Shown piece after piece: positions 45,815 through 54,822 of a DNA stretch of 64,000 nucleotides. Under the pieces are notes generated by a model. The model was not told the origin of the DNA. It made no database searches and saw only the letters and a program-made list of their open reading frames with translations. Within the stretch, counting starts at the first letter, position 1; each line of letters begins with the position of its first letter. The DNA comes from Alphaproteobacteria bacterium (GTDB lineage: Bacteria > Myxococcota_A > UBA796 > GCA-2862545), in the NCBI GenBank assembly GCA_020632925.1, contig JACKER010000009.1, positions 248,001-312,000 of the forward strand. The letters are read 5' to 3'. The position numbers and the translations under genes are program-made.

Positions 45815-46847
45815 CGTCCATGAGGTAGAGGAAGCGCCAGTTCGCGCCGCTGCTCGGCAGCGCGGTGAACGCCACCACGGTCTTGCCGCCCGCCTGCGCG
45901 ATCGCCGGCTCGGCGCACGCGGTGAACTGGGTCGGCACCTCGACCGTCTTCGAGCCGTCGACCTTGGTCAGCACGACGCGATCGCCCTTGACCGGATCGT
46001 TCCAGGTGTACGCCAGCCACTGCCCGTCCGGGCTCAGGGCGGGCCGCCCCCGCACCGGCAGGCGAACGTCCTTGGCCAGGACCCGCTTGGCCCCGTTGGC
46101 CACTGCCACGAGGTCCCAGTGATCCTCACCGCGACCGCCGTCGAAGTACGCCACGTACCCATCCGCGGCATAGGTCGGACGGGTCTGGTCGCCCGTCCCC
46201 CCCGCGACCGCCGTCTCCGCGCCGCCCGGCACCGCGGGGATCTCGTACACGTCCTCACCGCCGTCGTGCTTGCGCGTGTAGAGGATCTTGCTGCCATCGG
46301 CGTTGAACTGCGGGAACATCTCGGCCGCGTTCGTCTCCGTCAGCTGGATGTTCTTCGAGGTCTGGACGTCGCGGATGCGGATGTCGCCATTGCCCGTCTG
46401 GTCCGCCACGAAGACGATCTTCTTGGCGTCCGCCGAGAAGGACGGGAAGGTGAGATCACCCGGGATCTCGCTCGTGGAGATGAGCTCGCTCGGCGAGCCG
46501 CCGGTCGACCGGTGGTAGTAGATCCGGAAGTTCCCGCCCTGGTTGCTGGCCTCGAAGAGGACGTACCCCTCCTTGCCCCAGCTCGGGTTCAGGACGACCT
46601 GCCCGGACCCACCGAACGCGGAACCGCCCCCGGGGAGCGCGACCCGGACGGCGTCCTTGGCCGCCATGTCCCCGCTCACCTCGGCTACGTACATGTCGAC
46701 GCCGGCGCCGTCGTACTTGTTGACCTCGAACGCGACGTAACGGCCATCCATCGACCACGTCGGATTCTGGGCGTGGCCCTCCCCGGAGAAGCGGACCTGA
46801 CCAGCCAGGGCATCGGACCACAGGGGGAGCATCAGGAGGAAACTCAT
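45798..46847 (-). CDS. TolB-like beta-propeller protein, exported
   Basis: 349 residues from ATG 46847. The signal peptide is MSFLLMLPLWSDALA. The mature protein repeats WD40/TolB-type blades: PTWSMDGRYVAFEV, PQFNADGSKILYTR, PALSPDGQWLAYTW, each with a DG turn. TolB-like propellers bind partners in the periplasm and link outer-membrane lipoproteins to inner-membrane machinery. It is the last gene of the envelope cluster that begins at 58287, and follows the barrel protein by 115 bases. It overlaps the methyltransferase 3' end by 17 bases. Confidence 0.82.
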   Translation of the reverse strand: MSFLLMLPLWSDALAGQVRFSGEGHAQNPTWSMDGRYVAFEVNKYDGAGVDMYVAEVSGDMAAKDAVRVALPGGGSAFGGSGQVVLNPSWGKEGYVLFEASNQGGNFRIYYHRSTGGSPSELISTSEIPGDLTFPSFSADAKKIVFVADQTGNGDIRIRDVQTSKNIQLTETNAAEMFPQFNADGSKILYTRKHDGGEDVYEIPAVPGGAETAVAGGTGDQTRPTYAADGYVAYFDGGRGEDHWDLVAVANGAKRVLAKDVRLPVRGRPALSPDGQWLAYTWNDPVKGDRVVLTKVDGSKTVEVPTQFTACAEPAIAQAGGKTVVAFTALPSSGANWRFLYLMDVTDRL

Positions 46848-46962
46848 CCGACCATCTCCGTATCGAAACCACGTGCGTTGCGAGCGAGGGACCCGCTTCC
46901 GCCAACCCTCGAGCGCTGGCGGCATTCCACAGCCCGGATCCGCGAGCGACGAATCACCATCG

Positions 46963-48237
46963 TCATCCCTTGAACCGGGGCACCATCGGCACGATGCCGA
47001 CGCGCAACCCCACCTGGTAATAGCTTCGGGCCAGGTCGGTCTGCCATGCACCCCCGAGCTCCACGAGCCCCTGGAGCTTGTCCAGATCCAGCAGGCCGTA
47101 CCCGACCGCGACCTGGGCACCGCCGCCGTACCCGACGCCGGTGTACCCGATCGTGTCGTTCGCCACGGGAGCGTGGTCCCGATCGAACCAGGAGGCCACC
47201 CCGGTGCCGGCGCCGAACGTGACCTGGTACATCGGACCGGCCGCCAGGCGCAGATCACCCGGGCGAGCGACGCCCGCGAGCCAGACGTTGAGGGCGTTCA
47301 GGGTGTCCGTGCCGAAGCCGCCGTTGTACCCTACGGTCGCCGCGAGCCCGAGGGCCGGCTCCGCGTAGGTCAGGCCGACCTCCGCACCGAGCTGGACGCC
47401 GAACCCCGAGGCGAACACCGACGACGGGGCGAACTGGTTGCCGCCGTCCGCGAGGTCCACGACCTTGGCGGTCTCGGGCGAAGCGAGGATGCCCGGGCCC
47501 ACCGTCGCGACGAGCGACCCGTAGCGCAGGAAGGACTGTTCGTTGGTGGTCGGCCCGGTGGCGACCGCCGGCCCGGTCCCCGTGTCCTCGGTCGGGGGCG
47601 GCTTCTTGACCTTCCCGACCTGGACGAGCACGAAGTCCTCGCCGGCCTCCAGCGTGAACTCCTGATCACCGACGACGTAGGCCCCGAAGGGCAGCATCCC
47701 CTTGAACGAGCCCGTCTCCGCCACGACCGTCTGGGCCCACTCGATCGCCTTGCGCTGGTCCGTGGCGAACGGCATCTCGGGCCGCGACAGCACCGGCCGG
47801 CGCCGGGGATCACCCTGGATGTCGACCCGCCGGTAGTCCGCCTCGATCGCGTTGATCGCCGACTGGATCGACTCGCTGCTGCGCTCCGGATGGTCGGGAT
47901 CGGCGTCCGCCGGTGCCGAAGCGAGGGCGACCTTCAGTCGCTCGTGCTGCTCGAGCACCTTGCCCAGCAGCTTCGCGGCCTCGGCTCCGAGGTAGTGCTG
48001 CTCGAAGCCCAGGTCGCACTTGGTCTCGAGCAGCGACTCGTACATGCGCTCCACGCCCGTCCAGGCGTTGCGCGACGCGAGCTTGCGCTGCTCCTCCGCG
48101 AGCCGGAGCTTCTCGGTCTCGTCGCACGCGCTGGCCTCCCGCGGCGCCACGAGGATCCCCGCGGCGCAGAGGCCCGCGAGGACGATGGCGGGGCGCAGGA
48201 CCGACCGGAACGTACCGGGTACCGATCGAGCGGACAT
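46963..48237 (-). CDS. Exported protein with C-terminal outer-membrane barrel-like domain
   Basis: 424 residues from ATG 48237. The first ~38 residues are a signal peptide with a cleavage-like ASAC. A helical region covers ~40-200. The last ~190 residues alternate aromatic and glycine residues in strand-length segments (LVATVGPGI, FGVQLGAEVGLTYA, LAATVGYNGGFG, YQVTFGAG), as in outer-membrane beta-barrels. The protein would lie in the outer membrane. It follows OppF by nine bases, so it is co-transcribed with the transporter. Family not recognised. Confidence 0.65.
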   Translation of the reverse strand: MSARSVPGTFRSVLRPAIVLAGLCAAGILVAPREASACDETEKLRLAEEQRKLASRNAWTGVERMYESLLETKCDLGFEQHYLGAEAAKLLGKVLEQHERLKVALASAPADADPDHPERSSESIQSAINAIEADYRRVDIQGDPRRRPVLSRPEMPFATDQRKAIEWAQTVVAETGSFKGMLPFGAYVVGDQEFTLEAGEDFVLVQVGKVKKPPPTEDTGTGPAVATGPTTNEQSFLRYGSLVATVGPGILASPETAKVVDLADGGNQFAPSSVFASGFGVQLGAEVGLTYAEPALGLAATVGYNGGFGTDTLNALNVWLAGVARPGDLRLAAGPMYQVTFGAGTGVASWFDRDHAPVANDTIGYTGVGYGGGAQVAVGYGLLDLDKLQGLVELGGAWQTDLARSYYQVGLRVGIVPMVPRFKG

Positions 48238-48246
48238 GGACGGCTC

Positions 48247-49050
48247 CTAGAAGGCGGTGGACTGGGCGAGATCGTGCTCGCCCCACGGATCGAACAGCAT
48301 GCGCGCGTAGGGGTGCCGGGGCTCCCCGTGCGGTAAGGGTAGCTCTTCCACGACCCTTCCTTCCAGCATCACCAACGCGCGCGTCGCCCACTTGCGGGCC
48401 TGCGGCATGTCGTGGGTGACGAGAATGCAGGAAGAACCCTCGGGAAGGTTGGTGATCAGATCCTCGAGGACCGACTCCTGACGGTCGGGATCGAGACCCG
48501 ACGTGGGTTCGTCCGCGACCACCAGGCGGGGCTGGAGGGCGAAGACCCGCGCGAGGGTGACCCGCCGCTGCTCGCCACCGGACATCTCCCGGGGAAGCGC
48601 CTCCGCGCGGTGCGACAACCCGAGGCGCTCCAGCATGGCGTGGGCGTCGGCGCGCGCCTGCGTCCGGTCCCGGCCGCCGAGCACCGTGAGCGACTCGACG
48701 ACGTGCTCGAGCGCGGTCTGTTGGGGATCGAGGGCGGAGAGCGCGTCCTGCGGGACGTACTGGTAGCGGACCCGCTTGGTCCTCCGCTGCTGCTCGGACA
48801 GGGCGTGCCACGGCTGGCCCTCGAGCAGGATCCGGCCCGCCGTGATCGACTCGAGCCCGAGGATGCACCTCGAGAGCGTCGTCTTGCCCGAGCCCGACTG
48901 CCCGACCAGCGCCACCACCTCACCGGGCTGCACCGTCAACGACACGTTCCGGACGGCCAGGACGGTCCGCGTGGGCGACCAGGGCCACGGGCCTCGCGCC
49001 AGGAAGGTCTTGTCGACGGACTCGACCTGCACGATCGGCGTCTCGCTCAC
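48247..49050 (-). CDS. Oligopeptide-type ABC transporter ATPase (OppF-like)
   Basis: 267 residues, GTG 49050. Walker A GQSGSGKTTL, Q-loop VPQDALSALDP, signature MSGGEQRRVTLAR, Walker B LVVADEPTSGLDP, switch VTHDM. The HPYARMLF tail is typical of OppF/DppF. It powers import by the adjacent permeases. The start overlaps the OppD stop by three bases (GTGA). Confidence 0.9.
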   Translation of the reverse strand: MSETPIVQVESVDKTFLARGPWPWSPTRTVLAVRNVSLTVQPGEVVALVGQSGSGKTTLSRCILGLESITAGRILLEGQPWHALSEQQRRTKRVRYQYVPQDALSALDPQQTALEHVVESLTVLGGRDRTQARADAHAMLERLGLSHRAEALPREMSGGEQRRVTLARVFALQPRLVVADEPTSGLDPDRQESVLEDLITNLPEGSSCILVTHDMPQARKWATRALVMLEGRVVEELPLPHGEPRHPYARMLFDPWGEHDLAQSTAF

Positions 49051-49811
49051 GCCTCACCCCGCCGGGCCGTCGGCGCCGGGGTGCGTCCACCGTCGGTCGG
49101 CCCGACGCGGACGACCTCGTGGGCGAGGCGCTGGACCGTGTCCATGTTGTGGCTGATGAGGACCAGCGCGACCCCGTGATCCGCGGCCACCTGCAGCATG
49201 AGCTCGGTGACGACGCGCCGCAGGACGGGATCGAGCCCGGTCTCCGGCTCGTCCGCGATCATGATCTTCGGGGCGGGTGCGATCGCGATGGCGAGGGCAG
49301 CGCGCTGCGCCATGCCGCCGGAGAGCTCACCCGGAAGCGCGGACGCGGCACGCGGGGGAAGCCCGACCTCGTCCAGCACCCGTCGGATCTCGGCCGGCAC
49401 GGAGTTGGGTGCGGTCGTCCGCCGGGCCACCGCCATCTCCAGCTGACGCCCGATCGTCCTTCCCGGATTCAGCGCGCTCGAGGCAGATTGTGGTGAATAG
49501 GTCACGTACCCGCCCCGAAACCTGGCGGTGCGGGCCAACAGCTTGCGCTGCGCCTTCATCCCCTGCCCCCGCACCGGGGCGAACAGGTCCTCGTCGGAGA
49601 TGCCCGGGTACTTCAGGGTCCCCCGGACGAGCCCGGGATCGACGTCGATGACCCCCATCGCGGCTCGGGCGGAGAGCGACTTGCCCGAGCCCGAGTGCCC
49701 GACGACCGCGGTGATCCGACCCGCGCGGACCTCGATCGACACGCCGTCCACGAGGGTCCGCTCCGGCGTACGGATGCACAGATCGTCCAGGGTCAGCAGC
49801 ACGTCGCTCAT
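49047..49811 (-). CDS. Oligopeptide-type ABC transporter ATPase (OppD-like)
   Basis: 254 residues from ATG 49811. Walker A VVGHSGSGKSL, Q-loop YSPQSASSALNP, signature LSGGMAQRAALAI, Walker B IMIADEPETGLDP, switch LISHNMD. Second ATPase of the importer. Its start overlaps the permease stop (ATGA). Confidence 0.9.
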   Translation of the reverse strand: MSDVLLTLDDLCIRTPERTLVDGVSIEVRAGRITAVVGHSGSGKSLSARAAMGVIDVDPGLVRGTLKYPGISDEDLFAPVRGQGMKAQRKLLARTARFRGGYVTYSPQSASSALNPGRTIGRQLEMAVARRTTAPNSVPAEIRRVLDEVGLPPRAASALPGELSGGMAQRAALAIAIAPAPKIMIADEPETGLDPVLRRVVTELMLQVAADHGVALVLISHNMDTVQRLAHEVVRVGPTDGGRTPAPTARRGEA

Positions 49812-50638
49812 CGTGCGCGAGCCCCCATCCGAAGCGCCTGCGCCAACAACGCGACGAGGGCGACCAGGAGCAGCCCGAACGCGAGCGAGTGCAGCAGGGG
49901 GACGCCGAGCAGGCCGGTGTACCCCTGGTAGAGCAGGACGGCCCAGGAGGAGGTGTTCTCGGCGTGCGTGAAGGAGGGCTCGTTCCGGCGAAGGGCCAGG
50001 TAGGACAGGGCGATCTCGAGGAACACGACCTGCATCATGACCTCGGCCGCCTGGCGGACGATGACGGGCCGGAGGTTCAACCAGACGACGTGGTAGAGGT
50101 AGATCCGGAAGGCGTCGAAGCCGTGGGCACGCAGCGCCTCGACGAAGCGCTCGCCCCCGAGCCGCCCCGCGGTCGACGCCGCCTCGTCCATCGCGCCCGG
50201 CGCGGCCAGCACCGCCCACGCCAGCGCGATCGGCGTGAGCGACTTCCATTCCATCGGGATGAGCAACGCGACCACCAGGATCACGACCAGCCGGGGCAGC
50301 GCGCCCACCACCTCGCCGAAGACCTGGATGAAGCCGTCGAGCCAGGCCACACCCGCGCAACGGACGAGGCCTGCGACGGTCGCGAACCCGATGATCAGCC
50401 CCCCTGCCGCGAGGCTCGGACCCAGCACGATCCGGGCGCCCTGCAGACCGTACAGGTAGAGCGGGAGGCCGCGGTCGTCGGTTCCCGCCGGCGGCGCCTT
50501 CCACGGCGGGAGGTAGGCCCGGTCGAGCTCCGGCGTGGGCATGAACTCGGGCGCCATGAGCGAGGCGACGAACAGGCCCAGGAGGAGCACCCCGGCCAGC
50601 ACCAACCACGGTCCGCGACGCGCGCGCGAGCGGCTCAT
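49808..50638 (-). CDS. ABC transporter permease (OppC-like)
   Basis: 276 residues, ATG 50638. About six membrane helices (WLVLAGVLLLGLFVASLM near the N-terminus) and a BPD_transp_1 core with the EAA-like loop around ALRAHGFDAFRIYLYHVV. Pairs with OppB-like permease upstream; ATGA overlap on that side. Confidence 0.87.
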   Translation of the reverse strand: MSRSRARRGPWLVLAGVLLLGLFVASLMAPEFMPTPELDRAYLPPWKAPPAGTDDRGLPLYLYGLQGARIVLGPSLAAGGLIIGFATVAGLVRCAGVAWLDGFIQVFGEVVGALPRLVVILVVALLIPMEWKSLTPIALAWAVLAAPGAMDEAASTAGRLGGERFVEALRAHGFDAFRIYLYHVVWLNLRPVIVRQAAEVMMQVVFLEIALSYLALRRNEPSFTHAENTSSWAVLLYQGYTGLLGVPLLHSLAFGLLLVALVALLAQALRMGARAR

Positions 50639-51585
50639 CCGACCGCTCCGGCGGGCTCCATCGCCCCCGCGGTCACGCCGGTCGGGTGACGTCGAACCCA
50701 GACGCCGTGCAGGAGCTCGCTACCCGCCTGGACCACGAGCAGCGCGCTCGACAGCAGCGAGAAGGCCCAGGCAGCGGCGAGGACCACTCCGAAGTCCTGG
50801 AGCAGCGTGCCGTCGAACAGGAGCTCTCCGAGGCCCGGGATCCCCAGGACGACCTCGACGACCACGGTGCCGCTCATCACGTGCAGCACGCGCCCGCGCG
50901 TCTGCCCGACCAGCGCCGGCAGCACGTTGGGGAGCGAGTTCCAGAACACCGACTCGCCGCGGAGCACGGCGATCTGGACGTAGCGCTGCTTGAGCTCTTC
51001 CTCGAAGGTGCTGCGTGTGCCGACGACGGCGTTCGCCAGGGCACCGTCCGCGAACCCGAGCACCGTCGCCCCGAGGAGCAGCCGGAGCATCAGCGGCCAC
51101 CCTTCGTAGGACTGGGCGCCGTAGTTCATCTCGACCTGCGCGGCCGCGAACAGCGCGAGGATGACGGCGGGCACGAGCCCGATCAGCTGCCAGAGCGGAT
51201 CGAGCCGCCGCGGCATCCAGTCCAGCGCGGCGAGCGCCGAGGCCAGGGTCAAGGGAACCAGGGAGAACAGCACCAACCCCGCGGTCCGGGGCAACGACTC
51301 CCAGATCAGGTCGGCCACCGGGAACCCCTGCTGCACGCGCCAGGAGTTCCCGAACGAGCCGGTGGCCGCGTTCGACAGCCAGGTCAGGTAGTAGTGGACC
51401 GGGCCCTGATCGAGTCCCCAACGCCGCGCCAGCGCCTCCGTCCCCTGACAGATCTCACGGGGGCAGATGATCTCGGCCGGGTTGCCGGGCAACGCCCACA
51501 ACACCGCGGTCAGCAACGCAGGAATCGCCAGCGGCAGCAGCAACGCTGCCATCAGTCGGATCACGGGGCGTGCCCACCAGCTCAA
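50635..51585 (-). CDS. ABC transporter permease (OppB-like)
   Basis: 316 residues from TTG 51585 (GGAG-type site a little upstream; weak). Five or six membrane helices and an EAA-like loop near YVQIAVLRGESVFWNSLPN, plus the GIPGLGELLF motif of peptide/nickel permeases. A 233-base gap separates it from the binding-protein gene, so a secondary promoter is possible. Confidence 0.87.
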   Translation of the reverse strand: MSWWARPVIRLMAALLLPLAIPALLTAVLWALPGNPAEIICPREICQGTEALARRWGLDQGPVHYYLTWLSNAATGSFGNSWRVQQGFPVADLIWESLPRTAGLVLFSLVPLTLASALAALDWMPRRLDPLWQLIGLVPAVILALFAAAQVEMNYGAQSYEGWPLMLRLLLGATVLGFADGALANAVVGTRSTFEEELKQRYVQIAVLRGESVFWNSLPNVLPALVGQTRGRVLHVMSGTVVVEVVLGIPGLGELLFDGTLLQDFGVVLAAAWAFSLLSSALLVVQAGSELLHGVWVRRHPTGVTAGAMEPAGAVG

Positions 51586-51818
51586 CGACCTGCTCCATCC
51601 CCAGAGGCTGGCAGTCTACAACAGCTGGCCCCGCTACGGGCGCGCCTGGCCGCGCTCCGACGGTACTCCCACCACCACCAGGGTTACTCCCCCCTGACCG
51701 TACGAGGCGCGGAACTGTCTCGAAACAGCCTAATCGTCGACGACGACGCGCTGCAGTACTTCGGTACGCGACGAGCGAAGCGCAAGTCGTCGGCGATTCC
51801 GACCGCTGGATCGTCGTC
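51586..51818. other. Gap between binding-protein gene and oppB-like gene
   Basis: 233 bases, no clear gene. It includes an imperfect repeat CGACGA...TCGTCG (51769-51792) and a GTAC-TTCG-GTAC hairpin. A possible read-through attenuator or the promoter of the permease genes. Confidence 0.45.
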
Positions 51819-53408
51819 CTAGAGGCGCCAGCCGTCGAACTCGGTGAAGTAGAAGTAGGGCGTGATCGTGCCGTTCTTCACTTCGTTCCGCCAGGCGGAC
51901 TTCGTGTCGAGCTTCCACAGGAAGATGTACGGCAGCTCATCGGCCAGCATCGCGTGCAGGTCGTGGTACGCGTCCTGCGCCTCGGTGTCGGTCCGGGCGG
52001 CGTCGTACCGCGACAGGATGCCGTCGACCTGGGAGTTCGTGTAGTCGAAGATGTTGTACTTGCCCTGCTGCCCGGCGCGGGTGTGGAACATGTCGTTCAC
52101 GTCCTCGACCACGCCGAAGGACCACTTGCCGATGAGGGCGTCGAACTGATCCTTCAGGCGCCCGGTGACCGCCTTCTGCGCCCACTCGTCGTTCGGGACC
52201 TTGAACACCTGACGATCGAAGCCGCCCTCCTGGAGCTGGTTACCGATCTGGTTCAACAGGTCGCGGGCCTCGCCGTCGAGCTGCGAGTTCATGCCGATGC
52301 GCAGCGTGATCGGCTGGCCGTTGATGAGCCAACGACCGGCGTTCATCGACGCACCCGCCTGGGTCATCAGCTCCTTCGCGCGCGCCGGGTCGGAGTGCTC
52401 CTGGATGGGCACCGCGCGGTTGTAGAACGGCGACGACTGCACGAAGGGACCGGAGACGAACTCGCACGGCGGGTTGTCGTCGTCCGGATCCACGCCGATC
52501 GTGAGCTCGCGCAGCTTCGAACGGTCCAGCGTCAGGTTGATCGCCTGCCGCACGCGCTTGTCCTGGAGGGTCGGCGTGTTGGTGTTGAGCGCGACGAACC
52601 ACCACGAACGGAGATCGTACGACTTCAGCGCCACGTCGTCGCTGGCGGCGACCTCGTCGCGGTACTGCGGAGCGACCGAGATGACACCGAACACGCCACC
52701 GTTGATGAGGGTCTTGACCTGCACCAGCGGGTCGTTGCCCTCACTGAGCAGCAGGTCCGTGATCTTCGCGTTGTGATGCCCGTTGGGGAACGCGGTGAAC
52801 CGGACCTCGCGACGACCACGGGACGCCTTCATGGGCCCCGAGCCGACCGGACGCGACGAGAAGTCGAGGTCGGGGCTCACGGCGGTACCGTCGAACGCGT
52901 GCTTCGGCAGGACGTGGAAAGCGACGCGCTCACGCGGGTTGTGGTACACCTTGTTGAAGGTGAAGACCGCTGCGTTCTCGCTCTTCACGACCTCGCAGGA
53001 CTGGATGGCCTCGCGGAACTCGGTCGCCATCTCGGCCGGCGTGCCCGGATCCAGCATGGTGTCCAGCGTGAAGCAGACGTCGTCGGGGCCCAGCGACTTC
53101 CCGTCGTGCCACTTCACGCCGTCCCGGATCACGACCTTGAGCTTCTTCCCGTCGTCCAGGCGCTCGAACTGCGACACGAGGCGGCTCTTGAGCTCGTTCG
53201 TGATCGCCGAGCGGTAGAACAGCCGATCGAACACGAGCTCGTCGGACCGCCGGTCGGACATGGTCCGCGCGAACAGCGGATTGAGGCTCGTCGGAAGCGA
53301 CTCCTCGTAGTACCCGATATCAGCGGCCGCGAGCAGCGGGAGCACACCGAGGGCAAGCCCGGCGAGACCCGCGCGGATGGACCAGGAAGTGCGGTGGAAC
53401 GTACTCAT
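51819..53408 (-). CDS. Family 5 extracellular solute-binding protein
   Basis: 529 residues from ATG 53408; a longer in-frame start lacks a signal peptide at the N-terminus. The signal peptide ends near AGLALGVLPLLAAA. The SBP_bac_5 pattern is clear: FDRLFYR, WHDGKSLGPDDVCFTLDTML, NTNTPTLQDKRVRQAINLTLDR and the C-terminal DELPYIFLWK. It binds peptide (or related) ligands in the periplasm. It has no lipid-anchoring Cys. The gene lies between a lipoprotein gene and the permease genes. Confidence 0.93.
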   Translation of the reverse strand: MSTFHRTSWSIRAGLAGLALGVLPLLAAADIGYYEESLPTSLNPLFARTMSDRRSDELVFDRLFYRSAITNELKSRLVSQFERLDDGKKLKVVIRDGVKWHDGKSLGPDDVCFTLDTMLDPGTPAEMATEFREAIQSCEVVKSENAAVFTFNKVYHNPRERVAFHVLPKHAFDGTAVSPDLDFSSRPVGSGPMKASRGRREVRFTAFPNGHHNAKITDLLLSEGNDPLVQVKTLINGGVFGVISVAPQYRDEVAASDDVALKSYDLRSWWFVALNTNTPTLQDKRVRQAINLTLDRSKLRELTIGVDPDDDNPPCEFVSGPFVQSSPFYNRAVPIQEHSDPARAKELMTQAGASMNAGRWLINGQPITLRIGMNSQLDGEARDLLNQIGNQLQEGGFDRQVFKVPNDEWAQKAVTGRLKDQFDALIGKWSFGVVEDVNDMFHTRAGQQGKYNIFDYTNSQVDGILSRYDAARTDTEAQDAYHDLHAMLADELPYIFLWKLDTKSAWRNEVKNGTITPYFYFTEFDGWRL

Positions 53409-53424
53409 CCGAGGGTCGTCTCCA

Positions 53425-54822
53425 TTACATGCCGGGGGTCTCGTTGACCCGCTCCGCGTTGACGCGGAGGCCGAGAACGTCGAGACCATACCGCGCGATC
53501 TCCAGCGAGGGGTAGCGGCGTGCCTGCGCGTGCAGGATGTCCTGCGCGCGGAGGGGGTACCGGTTGGACGCATCCCAGGCCCCGAGCGCCAGCAAACCCA
53601 CCGGGCAGGCGGTGTGCTTCTCGCTGTGCTCGAGCGCGTTGATCCGCAGCAGCCCGCTGGCCTCGCGGTCGCCCTCGATCTCCGCGACCAGCGCCAGCGA
53701 GCGCAGGGCGCCCGTGTACGCGATGTCGGCGAACACGCGGTGGTGGGACAGGGTGTTGCCTCCGGTTCGAGCAGCCTGACGGGCCACGATCTGCTCGCGG
53801 AGCGCCGTCACCAGATCAACCGCCTTCTGCGCGTCGATCTTCCCGTCCGTCCGCGCCTCGCGCGCGATCTCGGCGAGGAGGCTGGTCGAGGCGTGCTCGT
53901 CCACGGCGGCCGCGCCCTTGGGGCCGTAGACGTCGGCCAGGAACGGACCGTCCCCGGCCACCAGCAGGTCGCCCCCCATCAGGAGCTCGTCGGGCAGCGG
54001 CCCGGCGGCGGGGATCGGGGGCTCACCCGGGAGCCGGTACGCGGCACGCAGCGAGCGCACCACGGCGGCCTGGTCACCGGCGGCAGCGTTCGCAGCGGCG
54101 TCGTGCCACAGCGCCAGCGCGACCAGCAGCCCCGGATCGGCCATGTCGCGCTTCGCCGTGCTCCCGCCCTGCTCGGGGAGGGAGTAGTGCGGGACCTCGA
54201 TCGGCTCGGGCCACTCCCCCACCCTCGGCTCCGGCAGCTTCACCGGCAGACCGCTCAGGTCGGGCGGCCAGGTCCCCCCGGCTTCCAGCCACGCGCTCCA
54301 CGGCCGGTCCCAGGCCTCCGTCGGATCCCCGGCGGGGACCTTCGCGGAGGCCGCCTTCGCCGCCGCCTGATCGCCGATGACCGCATAGCTCACGGCCAGG
54401 AGGTGCTGCGCGCCCGCCGGATCGGTCTCCTGCGCGGTCTTGCCGTACACCTCGATGAGGGAGTAGCTCGCCATCAGCGCAGCCTGGCGGAAGACCGCCG
54501 CCGCCTCGGCGTGTGCGCGCGCCGCAGCGAGCCCGCCCTTGGGCCCGAGCTGGCGCACCGCCGCGCCGTAGTTGCGCTTCATCAGCAGCTCGACCCAGCC
54601 AGGCTCCTGGACGTACGGACCGATGGACTCCTCGGTCGCGAATCGCACGGCCCAGACCTCGTCCACGCGCTCGTCCGGGAGCGCGGTGGCAGCGCCCTCC
54701 ACCTGCACGTCGTGCCCGGCCGGCTTGGCTGGCCCACCGGTACAGGCGGGCAACCCGCCCATCAGGGCCGAAGCGACGAACAGGGACAGGAGGACGGACT
54801 GAGCGGACGGACGACGTGACAT
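53425..54822 (-). CDS. TPR-rich lipoprotein, unknown function
   Basis: 465 residues from ATG 54822. Lipobox LMGGLPAC puts the lipidated Cys at 27. The mature part is helical with TPR-like pairs (AHAEAAAVFRQAALMASYSLIEV, GALRSLALVAEIEGDREASGLL). The stop lies 16 bases before the SBP start and the start overlaps the preceding gene by one base, so it is in the operon. It may be an outer-membrane-facing scaffold for the transporter. Confidence 0.7.
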   Translation of the reverse strand: MSRRPSAQSVLLSLFVASALMGGLPACTGGPAKPAGHDVQVEGAATALPDERVDEVWAVRFATEESIGPYVQEPGWVELLMKRNYGAAVRQLGPKGGLAAARAHAEAAAVFRQAALMASYSLIEVYGKTAQETDPAGAQHLLAVSYAVIGDQAAAKAASAKVPAGDPTEAWDRPWSAWLEAGGTWPPDLSGLPVKLPEPRVGEWPEPIEVPHYSLPEQGGSTAKRDMADPGLLVALALWHDAAANAAAGDQAAVVRSLRAAYRLPGEPPIPAAGPLPDELLMGGDLLVAGDGPFLADVYGPKGAAAVDEHASTSLLAEIAREARTDGKIDAQKAVDLVTALREQIVARQAARTGGNTLSHHRVFADIAYTGALRSLALVAEIEGDREASGLLRINALEHSEKHTACPVGLLALGAWDASNRYPLRAQDILHAQARRYPSLEIARYGLDVLGLRVNAERVNETPGM